Of a stretch of DNA of 64,000 nucleotides, positions 41,573-51,711 are shown piece by piece; within the stretch, counting starts at the first letter, position 1; each line of letters begins with the position of its first letter. The DNA is taken from IMG/VR virus record IMGVR_UViG_3300037247_001890, positions 62,001 to 126,000 of that record, one strand, 5' to 3'. Source of the stretch: a virus. The position numbers and the translations under genes were made by a program. Under the pieces are notes generated by a model. The model did no database searches. It saw only the letters and a program-made list of their open reading frames with translations, and was not told the origin of the DNA.

Positions 41573-42502
41573 TTAGCTTTTTGCATATAAATTGTACTTA
41601 GCTTTTTCAATTATGTCAGTATCAGATTCGCCACTAGTAAGCCGAATAACAGCTCCAACCCAAAAACAGATCTTGTCTGCTTTAGGGCAGTCAACTTCTG
41701 AAAAACTATCCTGTGTTTCGCCAACTAAGTACCAAGTACCATTAGCTGGATCTTCATTTGGATCCGGAAATTCACTGTCCGGAATCGACCCAGTAACTGG
41801 TACAGCAATGTACATAAATACTTTGTAACCTACAATATTTTTCCATTGCTCTACTGTAACAGTATCAGTACTTCCATCTGCAAACGGATGGATTGCTATA
41901 TCTACCGCTTGAGTCTTCATATCTTTCCATGACAACCGAATAATACCATTTCCTGGTATTACGGCCGGGCTTGCAAATGTACCTCCTTCCGTAGAGGAAG
42001 CGTTGTCTGCTACCAGATTAAGAACCGAAGGATATTCAGCAAGGTCATCAAATCCATTAAAATCTACAATGGTATCTTCTACAAAGACGTCTATACCAAT
42101 AACTTGATCATCGGAGTCTTGTATCGCTAGTTGCCCATCAGCGTTTTGGAAGTATGCTCTGAAATCATGTTCAATACCACTTATACTCCAAGAGACTGGA
42201 CCGAAAACAAATTTATCAGTATTGTCAAGACCATACCATTGAACATTATAAGAACCAACATTATCATATGCACTCACTGGATCTGTTACTAACCTGTGTT
42301 GAATTACAACCTCTGTAATTGCTGCTCCACTGGTAAGAATATCCACATTACTTATATCTATAATAGCATTAGAAGTTGTACCTGTTGCATTTTGTACAGC
42401 ATCTTCCAATACTTCCATTGTCATATTGGAGGCATCATTGGTGTAAGGAATTATTGCCCCAGCTTCTGGAACTCTAAACATCCCTATATAGCCATCACCC
42501 AT
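41573..42502 (-). CDS. Hypothetical virion protein, paralogue of the 44282 gene
   Basis: The 309-residue protein is beta-rich. Its C-terminal domain (GNGIIRLSWKDM, VTVEQWKNIVGYKVFMYI, TWYLVGETQDSF, ICFWVGAVIRL) aligns by eye with that of the protein encoded at 44282-45424. The N-terminal part differs. It is flanked by AT-rich gaps with AGGAG ribosome sites. It is probably a baseplate-periphery or fibre-network protein. Confidence 0.6.
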   Translation of the reverse strand: MGDGYIGMFRVPEAGAIIPYTNDASNMTMEVLEDAVQNATGTTSNAIIDISNVDILTSGAAITEVVIQHRLVTDPVSAYDNVGSYNVQWYGLDNTDKFVFGPVSWSISGIEHDFRAYFQNADGQLAIQDSDDQVIGIDVFVEDTIVDFNGFDDLAEYPSVLNLVADNASSTEGGTFASPAVIPGNGIIRLSWKDMKTQAVDIAIHPFADGSTDTVTVEQWKNIVGYKVFMYIAVPVTGSIPDSEFPDPNEDPANGTWYLVGETQDSFSEVDCPKADKICFWVGAVIRLTSGESDTDIIEKAKYNLYAKS

Positions 42503-42545
42503 TTTTTATTATCTCCTTGTTAATTTTTTAATTTTGTTTTGGATC

Positions 42546-43445
42546 TTAGCTCTCATCCGAGACCTCTGCTATAATAAATAGATTAATAGTAACCGGATTA
42601 GAAACATCTAAATTAATTATGCGAATATGAAGTTCTGAAGTCCAATCTAAGTCCTCATAGTAAAAACTACTTTGTTCTCGATTTACTGCTACGGCTTTAT
42701 AACTCGTATCATATGTATTTTCCAAGTTATCATAGGCTTCAAGCCTATCTCCTGCCACTATACTTTCTACCATTGCAAATTCGTCTGGACCTGTATCTTC
42801 GTCTGTTATATACACCATCTCTTCAGTTGAAAAACCAACAGTAGAGGTGATATAAATGTTTTTTTGACCAGATCCCGAACTCTGATCCACATCAGATTCC
42901 GTCCCGCTTAATTGTAAAGTTTCAAATAATCGTTCTTTACCTTTAAACAAATTAGTACTATATAATTCTATTTTAAAAGCAGTACTACCATCTGTAGCAA
43001 TGATTCTAAAATCATGAATCAACGCTCTTGATACAAACCCAGTTATATCTTGATTATCGACTGTATCAGCAGCTACCTGAGCACATGATAAACTATATTC
43101 TTTTCTTTTTTTAACGGCTGTCATAAGAGCATTAAATGCACCCGCATTTATACGTTGTTCAACTCCAGCACCGGCATCATGTGAAGCTGCTACGCTATCA
43201 TCTGTTCCACGTGTTACAGGATTTGAACCATCCCCTAATGCTTGTGAACCAGAATCTATAAAATCATAATAAATATGTTCTGTATCAACTGAAATCCAAC
43301 CTTTTTCTGATAATTCATTGACAGAAGCTAAAGAAATAATTTGTGCTCCTGAAGTTATATCACTGGTTAAACTAGTATTCCAATTATTTTTTGCCGTATA
43401 ATAATCTTGGAAATCAGTGGAGTGCGTAAAATCTATGATGGCCAT
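42546..43445 (-). CDS. Hypothetical virion protein (299 aa)
   Basis: The protein has a beta-rich N-terminal region with an ISVDTEHIYYDFIDSGSQAL stretch. This resembles the short turn-rich units that many phage fibres use near their base. A second beta domain ends in INLFIIAEVSD. No enzyme motif is visible. Its place in the fibre/baseplate block suggests a structural role. Confidence 0.6.
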   Translation of the reverse strand: MAIIDFTHSTDFQDYYTAKNNWNTSLTSDITSGAQIISLASVNELSEKGWISVDTEHIYYDFIDSGSQALGDGSNPVTRGTDDSVAASHDAGAGVEQRINAGAFNALMTAVKKRKEYSLSCAQVAADTVDNQDITGFVSRALIHDFRIIATDGSTAFKIELYSTNLFKGKERLFETLQLSGTESDVDQSSGSGQKNIYITSTVGFSTEEMVYITDEDTGPDEFAMVESIVAGDRLEAYDNLENTYDTSYKAVAVNREQSSFYYEDLDWTSELHIRIINLDVSNPVTINLFIIAEVSDES

Positions 43446-43454
43446 CTAGTTTTC

Positions 43455-43673
43455 CTATATTTTTGTTTTATCCCAGGGAATGATGTTATAATCTACAACA
43501 TCGCCTTTCGTTATTCTGTCCACTGCTTTATTATAAGCAGCTATTTTTGCTACATTAGCATCTTTAGCAAAGAAACCGTGAGTTAGAAAACTACGATTTT
43601 CTTTTCTAATAGTATCTATCTCCAAAGGAGATATATCAATTTCTACTTCAAATGTTACTTTAAATTTTTTCAT
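43455..43673 (-). CDS. Hypothetical small protein (72 aa)
   Basis: The 72-residue protein has an N-terminal beta hairpin (KFKVTFEVEIDISPLEID) and a helical middle with KIAAYNKAVDRI. It has no known family. It lies 2 bases from the coiled-coil membrane-anchored gene upstream. Confidence 0.5.
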   Translation of the reverse strand: MKKFKVTFEVEIDISPLEIDTIRKENRSFLTHGFFAKDANVAKIAAYNKAVDRITKGDVVDYNIIPWDKTKI

Positions 43674-43675
43674 TT

Positions 43676-44005
43676 TTATTTATTGGTTAAGTTACTCATA
43701 GCTAAAATAATTAATGCTGAATACGCAGTTAACAACATAAAGATAATTGCAATAGTCCATTTAAGATTATTAGACAATTTTTCTTGAACTTTATCAATGA
43801 AATTGTCAAACTTTTCGCCGAGAGAGTTTATATCATTATTCTGTTGCTCGACTTTATTTTGTACAATCTTCATATCACTGCTAAATTCAATAAGACCTTT
43901 ATCTGCGTGTCTGGCTAAAATTGAAGCCTCACTAGCTATCTTGGTTGTGTCGTCCAACTTCTTCCACAGGGCATCCAGTTGTCTCTGTGTTTCTTTTTGA
44001 TCCAT
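43676..44005 (-). CDS. Coiled-coil protein with C-terminal membrane anchor
   Basis: The first about 80 residues form a heptad-rich coiled coil, and residues about 82-102 are a hydrophobic helix (KWTIAIIFMLLTAYSALIIL). The architecture resembles small phage proteins such as haemolysin-XhlA-type accessories, but the family is not certain. It overlaps the next upstream gene by 74 bases in another frame. Possible roles are membrane association during lysis or tail attachment. Confidence 0.6.
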   Translation of the reverse strand: MDQKETQRQLDALWKKLDDTTKIASEASILARHADKGLIEFSSDMKIVQNKVEQQNNDINSLGEKFDNFIDKVQEKLSNNLKWTIAIIFMLLTAYSALIILAMSNLTNK

Positions 44006-44270
44006 TATTTACTTTATCTGATAAATCGTTCAGATCTCCTCTTAGTATAGTTACGGTGTTGATGAAAAATTGTTCTGCTTTTATTCTTTGGTCCGAAAAC
44101 TTGCTGAATTTTGATTTCAATACATTTTGATTTTGATCTAATTTATCTAAATGACTGTGAATTTCCTTCAAACTAGATTTCATATATCCAGAAGATGTTT
44201 TTAATTCCTCTATAGAGTCTTTTATTGATATTAGGACTGCAAAGCTATCTTCTTCATTTTTTTCTGTCAT
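43932..44270 (-). CDS. Coiled-coil protein (112 aa)
   Basis: This gene encodes a soluble coiled coil over most of its length (SIKDSIEELKTSSGYMKSSL, HSHLDKLDQNQNVLKSKF). It overlaps the next gene by 74 bases in a different register, and both products are coiled coils. They may form a hetero-oligomer. The final residues of this protein are encoded by the overlap and look less constrained. Confidence 0.55.
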   Translation of the reverse strand: MTEKNEEDSFAVLISIKDSIEELKTSSGYMKSSLKEIHSHLDKLDQNQNVLKSKFSKFSDQRIKAEQFFINTVTILRGDLNDLSDKVNNGSKRNTETTGCPVEEVGRHNQDS

Positions 44271-44281
44271 TTTTTTCCTTA

Positions 44282-45424
44282 TTAGTAAACATATTTCTCC
44301 AATGGAATTTGTGAGTTAGTTTTATAAGTCTTGAAGCCGACCCAAAAAGCTACCCAAACATCTCTTGGTAAGGTAAATTCCGAACTACCTGTAGCAAAAT
44401 CACCCATGTAGACCCACTTCTTACCAGCAATTGGTTGTTGTATATCTTTGAAAGCCCATTGTAGAGTTCCAAATGGTATTGCTCCATACAAGGCTGTTAA
44501 TCCTGGATATTGTCTTATAGGCCCATCCTCGGTATCTGACACATACATAAAAACAACATAGGTTATTATACGTTGTGCCATTTCGTACGTAACTGTAATA
44601 TTTCTACCAAAAGCATCCTTACTCTCTATAGGAAATGCCGTTTTACTCAATTCTCTTAAATCAGTCCATGATAATTTTATGATATCCCCTGTTATCACTC
44701 CACTTTCTGGGTTCGGAGTATTCGTGGCTTCAAGATCAATTCCTTCAACATACTCATAAACATCCGGAACACCATCTAATTTAACATTGGTGTCATATGC
44801 AGAATATACTACACCAGCCTCTTTATAAGGAATGCTTAAACCATCAAAAAATATAGCTTGAAAATCAAAATAGTCTGGTTTCGCTTCCAAATCTATTTCT
44901 GCTCTCACATTTAAAGCTGATATTTCATCATCGGCTATGGCTATTGATTTGAAGGGCGCATAATCAACGGCGTCTTCTGTCCTCTTAGAATAAACTTCTA
45001 TACTCCTTAAATCTCCTATATCCGGAGTTAAATTAGAAAATGCTATTTGTATGACCGCTTTTTCAGCTCTATTGATATCTACCTTACTGGTCAATTCATT
45101 GATAGATATAATAGGCTGAATAGAATACTCAAGTGGATTATAATCTGTGCCCGCAGCAGAATATTCCAGATCAATTATATTTATAAAATTTTCTGGAATA
45201 GCCCCGCCACCGTAAAATTTTACAGTGTAAAAACCACTTTCTGTTATACCAAATTCCCAGCTACCATCTTTATCAGTAGTATCATAATCTATCTGAGCAA
45301 GTAAAGTTCCGTTTGCTGCGACTTTCCATAGCACAACACCCATGCCAGCTATTTTGATACCTTTGGTGGAAGCTACCGCCCCATAAAGTTTATTGTCGTT
45401 ATATATCCAAGGAAATATTGCCAT
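44282..45424 (-). CDS. Hypothetical virion protein (380 aa), paralogue of the 41573 gene
   Basis: The N-terminal part contains a carboxypeptidase-regulatory or Ig-like sandwich (GMGVVLWKVAANGTLLAQID, then DGSWEFGI and GFYTVKFYGGG). The C-terminal domain (GDIIKLSWTDL, RIITYVVFMYV, KWVYMGDFATGSSEF, WVAFWVGF) matches the paralogue at 41573-42502. It is probably a baseplate or fibre-connector component. Confidence 0.6.
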   Translation of the reverse strand: MAIFPWIYNDNKLYGAVASTKGIKIAGMGVVLWKVAANGTLLAQIDYDTTDKDGSWEFGITESGFYTVKFYGGGAIPENFINIIDLEYSAAGTDYNPLEYSIQPIISINELTSKVDINRAEKAVIQIAFSNLTPDIGDLRSIEVYSKRTEDAVDYAPFKSIAIADDEISALNVRAEIDLEAKPDYFDFQAIFFDGLSIPYKEAGVVYSAYDTNVKLDGVPDVYEYVEGIDLEATNTPNPESGVITGDIIKLSWTDLRELSKTAFPIESKDAFGRNITVTYEMAQRIITYVVFMYVSDTEDGPIRQYPGLTALYGAIPFGTLQWAFKDIQQPIAGKKWVYMGDFATGSSEFTLPRDVWVAFWVGFKTYKTNSQIPLEKYVY

Positions 45425-45426
45425 TT

Positions 45427-47751
45427 TTAACTGCTTGGTGGATAATAAATATCTCTATAGTGAATTGTTAAAATACCACTTACGTGCTTGAAATTTCCAA
45501 TTCCAGCTGGATCCCAAGTATCTACGACTAATCGTCTTGCACCTCTGGAACTTAAAATAGACAGATTAATTATCTGGTCTGCAAAGAAATAATCAGATGC
45601 TGTTACTTCTACTTCTTTTCCCAAAGACTCATTACTATATTGATAAAATCTTAATATAGCAGGTTCTTGATCTGTGCCGTCAGTAATATCACAGTCGAAA
45701 TCAATACGGGTTATTATTACATCCTGACTAAAATTATGTTGATAAATGAATTTTTGTCGTTTGAGATATTCATCCATAGCAGCTAACTCTGTAATTCCAG
45801 AAACATTAGGTGCAACATTCCCAAGATAAACCGTAGCTGATACATCTATATCGGCTATATCCCAAGTTGTTGAAAGCTGGTAAAGTATAGCCCTATCATC
45901 TTGTGTTCTTATTTCAATCATTTTATATTTATTTCTATTAGGAGAATCCGAATCCAAAATATTTTTTCCCTGTAATCTCATAGGAAATTGCAATCCTGAA
46001 TATGCATAATCCACTACAGCAAAGCCTGGTGCGTCAACATATATTAAATCCATGCCTGTAACAGCTTCACCATAAATATCAACAGTTACATAAGGTAATA
46101 ATTTTTCGTTAGGCAATGCACCACCGGCACCACCAACAATGCTTGTTTCTACATAAGGTACTCCTGATGTAGAAGCAACCCAGCCACCACGTAAAGGTCT
46201 AACTTTTATATTGTATTCACGAATTCCTAAAGCTGATACATTTACAACACGATCATTAGTTACAATTCTTTGGTGATTTGCATTAGTAAAATCCGCTCCA
46301 GTGTTGTCAGTTGTGTAAACAATTTCGAAGTCGGTTGCGTCGTCCATTCCAATAATAGTAATTTTAAAACCAGCATCATCAGCTGTCGCTGTTACAGCAG
46401 CCCCAGTCATATCAATTTCTGGTATTACTACTATAAAAGGCGAAGCATAAGTTTCTTCATTAACACCAAGATCCATATATTTTCCAACAGGCATCGTTAT
46501 TATGGGCGATTTTTCTTCATCATTTGATGCTTGAACTCTGAAGTCGTATTTCCAGCCAAGGTTAAGTAATAATGCAACACTTTGTTCCGGAGGAGTGGCT
46601 CCTAAGCCAACTTCTGTTTGCACGGATCCATATGCTCTCATCATACCACCACCAGCACCTATATGTTGTGCTTTTACTTTATATTTATCTGCATTATGAT
46701 GAAGTTTGGCCGGATTAGATGAATTCGCATCTGGGACAGTTCCGGCACCAGCACCGTTAGGAAGTGTCAAATCAAGTCGCGTATAATTACTACCATCTGT
46801 GACATCATTAGAAACAATCAAATAATCAACGCTGTCTACTCGGAAGTAATAACCTATTAATTCGTCCACACTAAATTGAATAGTATCTGTGTGTACAGTT
46901 GAGTCATAACCTTCCATAGTAAATTCGCTGCTCCCACCAGTTCCTGTTACATAATCAAAACCCCATTCAAATTCTACCTTTGCTTGTGGAACCCTGTAAC
47001 TTTTGCGTAAATAAAAAGGAATATAATTTTGTGCTGAAACTTCTACATCATCCCATAAGCTAACCGGTGATATGTCTTTAATTCTTATTCTTATCGGATC
47101 TAGTGGCGTTTCTGGTACTAGTTTAACTGACAGTCCAAGACCGTTTCCATAATCTTCATGACCTACCCCAACTTTAAAATCTATGTTAGTAGTATACCAA
47201 TCAGTGTTTTGGAAGTGAGATAGTTGGTCATAGAACTCTAATTTATTTTCACCTCTGAGATCAGTTATGTATACGTTTGATCCATCGCGATGCACAGTTG
47301 CCAATTCTATTCCGGAATTTCCTGGATCGTTTACAGTCAAACCATAGTAAGGAAATTGCATACTATCCTCGAATTGTGTTCCGGAAGCTAGCCAGGCAAA
47401 TCCATCCAAAATTTGAACAGGATCTGTTGTAAAAGGAATATATGAAATCCACGCACTACCGCTGTAGCCATCAGTTATTGTTAATCGCCTATCTTGTACA
47501 GGATCATTGCTAGACACCACAATAGGATGGCCAGCTGGTACGATAGCTATTCCAGGACTTACTTCAATACTATCAGTAGAATATTGGGATATTTCCATAT
47601 TCGTGTCAGTTACACCAGAATAGAGAACACCAAACGTTTTGAAGATTGAATCCATAAAGTCCTTTGTATTATTGGAAGCAACGTTTTGTATACTGTCTAT
47701 TAATACAGAGAGATCAACTTTAGATCCTTTTGGAGCTATAATTTTTTCCAT
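45427..47751 (-). CDS. Large baseplate/fibre structural protein (774 aa)
   Basis: The protein starts with a segment resembling baseplate-to-fibre attachment regions (helix, then SPGIAIVPAGHPIVVSSND). It continues through many beta domains, including a fibronectin-III-like part (ATADDAGFKITIIGMDDAT, YNIKVRPLRGGW). A jelly-roll-like C-terminus follows. No enzyme motif is visible. It lies just after the baseplate wedge genes in transcription order, so it is likely the first protein of the fibre network. Confidence 0.65.
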   Translation of the reverse strand: MEKIIAPKGSKVDLSVLIDSIQNVASNNTKDFMDSIFKTFGVLYSGVTDTNMEISQYSTDSIEVSPGIAIVPAGHPIVVSSNDPVQDRRLTITDGYSGSAWISYIPFTTDPVQILDGFAWLASGTQFEDSMQFPYYGLTVNDPGNSGIELATVHRDGSNVYITDLRGENKLEFYDQLSHFQNTDWYTTNIDFKVGVGHEDYGNGLGLSVKLVPETPLDPIRIRIKDISPVSLWDDVEVSAQNYIPFYLRKSYRVPQAKVEFEWGFDYVTGTGGSSEFTMEGYDSTVHTDTIQFSVDELIGYYFRVDSVDYLIVSNDVTDGSNYTRLDLTLPNGAGAGTVPDANSSNPAKLHHNADKYKVKAQHIGAGGGMMRAYGSVQTEVGLGATPPEQSVALLLNLGWKYDFRVQASNDEEKSPIITMPVGKYMDLGVNEETYASPFIVVIPEIDMTGAAVTATADDAGFKITIIGMDDATDFEIVYTTDNTGADFTNANHQRIVTNDRVVNVSALGIREYNIKVRPLRGGWVASTSGVPYVETSIVGGAGGALPNEKLLPYVTVDIYGEAVTGMDLIYVDAPGFAVVDYAYSGLQFPMRLQGKNILDSDSPNRNKYKMIEIRTQDDRAILYQLSTTWDIADIDVSATVYLGNVAPNVSGITELAAMDEYLKRQKFIYQHNFSQDVIITRIDFDCDITDGTDQEPAILRFYQYSNESLGKEVEVTASDYFFADQIINLSILSSRGARRLVVDTWDPAGIGNFKHVSGILTIHYRDIYYPPSS

Positions 47752-47798
47752 CTTTTATTTTTCTTTCAAATTTTAATAAATTTAACGAATTTTTTTGT

Positions 47799-48833
47799 TT
47801 AAAGCAAGGTTGTTGTCTTATTAAATGCTTTATCTATGAAGTCATCTTCATAATTATTTATAAAATCATTGTTATAATTACTTCTAGCAGAAGCAGTAAC
47901 TTCCAATATGAAAGCATTTGCATCCTTTAATGTTCCAAATTCGGTTTCAATATCTGCAGGATCCGTTAGTCTGTCTTTTATTTCTATGCCATCAGTCAAT
48001 GGTTGGAATCTGTTAACCTCAACACCGTCGCCTATACTCCAGTTCTCACCGCCAGGCAAGTAATAAGTATAATCCCCTATCATGCATTCTTGTCCGGAAA
48101 TACTAGAGGTTCCTGCCTCATATGCAAAAGGAAGATTATACAAAATATTGTATAAATATTCTAAATTACCGATAGAGGGCATTTGTATTCTATAATAAAA
48201 TACTCCCCAAGTCATATATTTTAGTAACTTCGCCTGTTCCACTAAATATGTATGATCTGTCTCTAACCCGGAGGCATATACACCATCATAAGTAAACGGA
48301 AAATAAATCTCTTGTCCAGGCACTAATATATCTGTATCTGCCATTGTACGCATTAAATGAAAAGTCATAGGATCTATTCGGTACAAATTATCAGCAAACA
48401 TTGAAACTTTTTTTTGCTCGATGTATCTTGTATCCGGATCTAATCCTGATGAAATGTCATAAACGTATAATTTGTTTGCGTCAACTATTTCAAAATCCGT
48501 TCCCTGTGTCAACACTTGTCCAGTATTGATGCCACTTAGAACGGGTATTGAGAATGCGCCAACATATTCATCTGGTAAAGAGAAATAATTGGTTTCATTT
48601 ATTCTATTATCTTCTACACCAGACCACACCAAATCAATACTAACGTATTGATGATTCCACACATCTGGGCTATGTTCCGGAAATTTTCCTATCGCAACTT
48701 TATATAAATTTTTGTGACTTTCTTTTAAAGCTGTTAGCATTCCATCCCAAAATGCTTCCAAATCTGACCTATTTTCGAAATGCAGCCAGAAACTGCCAAG
48801 TCCTTTCCAAAAATCTTGTGCTGTATTAAACAA
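47799..48833 (-). CDS. Predicted baseplate component (344 aa)
   Basis: The protein follows the J-type baseplate gene and its partner in the transcript, a position often held by the tail protein I/gp6-7-like wedge partners. The N-terminus FWKGLGSFWLHFENRSDLEAF is helical and aromatic, and the rest is mixed alpha/beta with a beta-rich YYLPGGENWSIGDGVEV. It overlaps the upstream gene by 8 bases. The assignment rests on context, not on a recognised motif. Confidence 0.55.
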   Translation of the reverse strand: MFNTAQDFWKGLGSFWLHFENRSDLEAFWDGMLTALKESHKNLYKVAIGKFPEHSPDVWNHQYVSIDLVWSGVEDNRINETNYFSLPDEYVGAFSIPVLSGINTGQVLTQGTDFEIVDANKLYVYDISSGLDPDTRYIEQKKVSMFADNLYRIDPMTFHLMRTMADTDILVPGQEIYFPFTYDGVYASGLETDHTYLVEQAKLLKYMTWGVFYYRIQMPSIGNLEYLYNILYNLPFAYEAGTSSISGQECMIGDYTYYLPGGENWSIGDGVEVNRFQPLTDGIEIKDRLTDPADIETEFGTLKDANAFILEVTASARSNYNNDFINNYEDDFIDKAFNKTTTLL

Positions 48834-50538
48834 CCTTAGTCACTCCAAGTAAGTCGTTGTTATGTGTATAAAAACTTCCAATACCAGAAAAAGAATAAGA
48901 ACTAGACACCGCGATACCACTTCCGCTTGTTCTAATATTTTTATAATTATAAGATCTTATTTTTATATCAAGCGTATTTAAATTGACATAAGTAACACCT
49001 TGCGTATATATGTATGATAGTAGATCAGTTACTTCAAAGACCGAATCTGTTATACTATGAACAAAATCTTTTATATGTTCAATTACTTGAGCTTCCGTTA
49101 ACAATCCCCTAAATTCCAAATTATCTATTTGTATTACATGAGGAGGTTTTATTTTCACAGTATTAACCGCCCCGGGTGCTCTATACTCATTAGAATTTAA
49201 CAAGGTTTGCACAGCAACGCCATCTTGGTAATATCTAGATCTAATGGTGAAGGTTTCACTAACACCGGTATAGGAACCACCTAAAGTTATATATTGCAAC
49301 GGCTCCGTAGAGAAAGCTGACCATACCACAGTAGTCATAGTCCAATCTGAATAATCTAATGAAGAATCTCCGGAATCTACTATTTCTGCTATTTCTTGTA
49401 TTGGTACACTAAAATCAACATCTGTAACATTAATAATACCATCAACTGAGTCTATTTCAAATTCTTCTTCAACTATCTTTTCAGGCGAATCTACCCATAC
49501 ATCAATCATGTTTCCAGTATGAATTCCGGATGGCATTACGTTTTCTAAGGAGGTATAATAACTATTTAAATTCTTTTCACCTACGGTACCATCTGGTCTT
49601 GCCGCAGCATACACGTATCCGTCTGCATTTCTATAAGTACCTATATCCTCTATCTCATACATAATTTCTGTATCTTCTACTTGCGTAGCTCCTGTAGAAG
49701 TATTGGTTCCAGCTACTACCCATTGCTCTCCGGAAGTCAATAAAAAAGAAGTTAAGCCGTAGTTTGTATCTTGATCATAAGCATATCCGTAATATTTAAA
49801 TGTGGCCGGTCCGGTAAATGAACTTGGTGTAGCTTTGAATTTAAATAGCGAATAAGGATATGCGGAATCTATGGCTAATATTTGAAGATCATCAAAGAAC
49901 CATTCCCCACCATTTGTATTATGTACTCCTATTCCAAATTGGTAATCTTCTTCTGTGCCATCTCTAAATGTTCCTGTCATAGCACCACTTTTTACTATAA
50001 CATAAGCCGCGCCAGGCCCATCATCATCACCAGGTTCTCCACTTCCATTGTTCCAAACTTTGACTATAATCGAATTATCACTTTTTATTTTTAATGAAAA
50101 TTCATACCAAGTGTCTATTAAAATTTCCTTTTTACCAGCAGCAATAAATTTATTTATACCTAAATCTTCCCTAACAATACTATTTCCTATATTGATTTCG
50201 TCACTTAACACATCATTGTCCACAATATAAACATTATAGGTATTTTCGTCACCTTTTATCCACGCCATTCCCACACCATCATGAGGAATTGCGTAATTTT
50301 CGCTTCTCCAAAAAGTAGTATAACACATATTTCCGTTGTCACTGGGATCACTTGTTTTAAATTTTCCATTAAATTTGACACCTGTGTGTATCCCCATATA
50401 CCGATGCAATATGGGGGAAAAATTATAAGCTACGTCGGTGCTAATCAAATCTTCGAAAATTGCTCTTACATCATTCAATAATTTATTTTTTAGATTGTAC
50501 CAACTATCAAATACATCACCTTTAAAATTTCTTGCCAT
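48826..50538 (-). CDS. Baseplate protein with lectin-like jelly roll (570 aa)
   Basis: Residues about 60-215 look like a concanavalin/LamG jelly roll (FWRSENYAIPHDGVGMAW, WYEFSLKIKSDNSIIVKVW, GEWFFDDLQILAID). This is flanked by a helical N-terminus and a C-terminal part with repeated beta units ending in VLLSYIYTQGVTYVN-like strands. It abuts the baseplate J gene (shared base at 50538), so it probably joins wedge and fibre. Sugar binding is possible from the fold but not proven. Confidence 0.6.
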   Translation of the reverse strand: MARNFKGDVFDSWYNLKNKLLNDVRAIFEDLISTDVAYNFSPILHRYMGIHTGVKFNGKFKTSDPSDNGNMCYTTFWRSENYAIPHDGVGMAWIKGDENTYNVYIVDNDVLSDEINIGNSIVREDLGINKFIAAGKKEILIDTWYEFSLKIKSDNSIIVKVWNNGSGEPGDDDGPGAAYVIVKSGAMTGTFRDGTEEDYQFGIGVHNTNGGEWFFDDLQILAIDSAYPYSLFKFKATPSSFTGPATFKYYGYAYDQDTNYGLTSFLLTSGEQWVVAGTNTSTGATQVEDTEIMYEIEDIGTYRNADGYVYAAARPDGTVGEKNLNSYYTSLENVMPSGIHTGNMIDVWVDSPEKIVEEEFEIDSVDGIINVTDVDFSVPIQEIAEIVDSGDSSLDYSDWTMTTVVWSAFSTEPLQYITLGGSYTGVSETFTIRSRYYQDGVAVQTLLNSNEYRAPGAVNTVKIKPPHVIQIDNLEFRGLLTEAQVIEHIKDFVHSITDSVFEVTDLLSYIYTQGVTYVNLNTLDIKIRSYNYKNIRTSGSGIAVSSSYSFSGIGSFYTHNNDLLGVTKVV

Positions 50539-51710
50539 TATGAAATTCCTTGTCCTAATGATTGAATAACACGAGTTATCTGAGCTATTATTTCATCAAG
50601 TTTTTTCTGATTTAATACTACTTGAATATCAGGTTCTGTGTCTTCCGCAATTCCAAGCCTAACTGTACTACTTATTACAGTTATTTCTTCCGGAACTTTT
50701 AATTTAGAATACCCGAGTTCTCCATCAGATGTAAGCCAATTACTACTTAACGTTGCTTCACTAAAAGTCTCATTTAACAAATTTGTAGAAACCGTATTAG
50801 CATATAATGCATCATCTAGTCTATATAAACCCTCGTATTGTACATCGTCAAATTCATTCAAAGAAATATTTTGGAAGTCCGGTGGTTGTTGCCCACTCAA
50901 TATAAAAGCACCACCTATATTTCGATTATATGGTAAAGAGTCGTATCCCTGCAATTTGCCAAAAAAATCTAAGATTTTATAATCATCAAAATCGAAACCT
51001 TCATAATTGATATCTCTAACCATTTCCACATCTCCAAAACCTCTTACATCAAGATCTTTGATATCATAATGATCACTAATTATTTTTTTGAAGCTCAGCT
51101 TAGATAATGATGTGTCTGAAGTTACTGAGTTAACTAATCTTTCGTAGAAGTCTTCGTTAGTCTCATCATCCACGCCTCTAGAAAAACTATTAGAATTAAA
51201 AACTTTCAAATAAACAAAGGGAGCATTAACTATTTCATTGATTTCATCAGGACCGATCGTGTAGTCATCGCCAGGTTGCATTGACTCAACAGGAATGGCA
51301 CCAGTAAGAAAATAAGCATTTTCTGGATTTAAACTCATTTGGGAAGAAGTAATTGAGTATTGCCTTGTCGCTTGAAATATTTTGCCGTCACTTGTTTGAA
51401 ATTGTAATCCTTTTTGAATTGTCAAGTTTACAGCGGAAGAAAAGCCTATCTTAACATATCCTGTTGCTAGTGCACCGGATCGCCTAGTTAAAAGGAAAGT
51501 TGATGCGATCGCATCTAAATCTCCCTGAGACAACGCAGTCAAATCAACTACAGATAGAAAATTTTCTAACTCTTGTAAAACAGTCTGATAATATTCTAAT
51601 ACATTACTCAAAGGATTTATTAATATATCAGTCACCCCAGAACCTTCGGATACGTCAACATCCGGATCATTCTGTGTAATTATATTTTTTACTAATTGCT
51701 TAATATCCAT
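50538..51710 (-). CDS. Baseplate J-like protein
   Basis: This baseplate wedge protein is of the P2 gpJ / T4 gp6 class. It shows the family features SGVTDILINPLSNVLEYYQ near residues 24-42, LDAIASTFLLTRRSGALATG near 64-83, and a VKIGFSSAVNLTIQKGLQFQ strand pair. Next come TDEDFYERLVN-like helices and a C-terminal domain ending in VVLNQKKLDEII. It lies directly downstream of the gp25-like gene, the conserved order in contractile systems. It helps form the ring that triggers sheath contraction. Confidence 0.85.
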   Translation of the reverse strand: MDIKQLVKNIITQNDPDVDVSEGSGVTDILINPLSNVLEYYQTVLQELENFLSVVDLTALSQGDLDAIASTFLLTRRSGALATGYVKIGFSSAVNLTIQKGLQFQTSDGKIFQATRQYSITSSQMSLNPENAYFLTGAIPVESMQPGDDYTIGPDEINEIVNAPFVYLKVFNSNSFSRGVDDETNEDFYERLVNSVTSDTSLSKLSFKKIISDHYDIKDLDVRGFGDVEMVRDINYEGFDFDDYKILDFFGKLQGYDSLPYNRNIGGAFILSGQQPPDFQNISLNEFDDVQYEGLYRLDDALYANTVSTNLLNETFSEATLSSNWLTSDGELGYSKLKVPEEITVISSTVRLGIAEDTEPDIQVVLNQKKLDEIIAQITRVIQSLGQGIS

Positions 51711-51711
51711 T

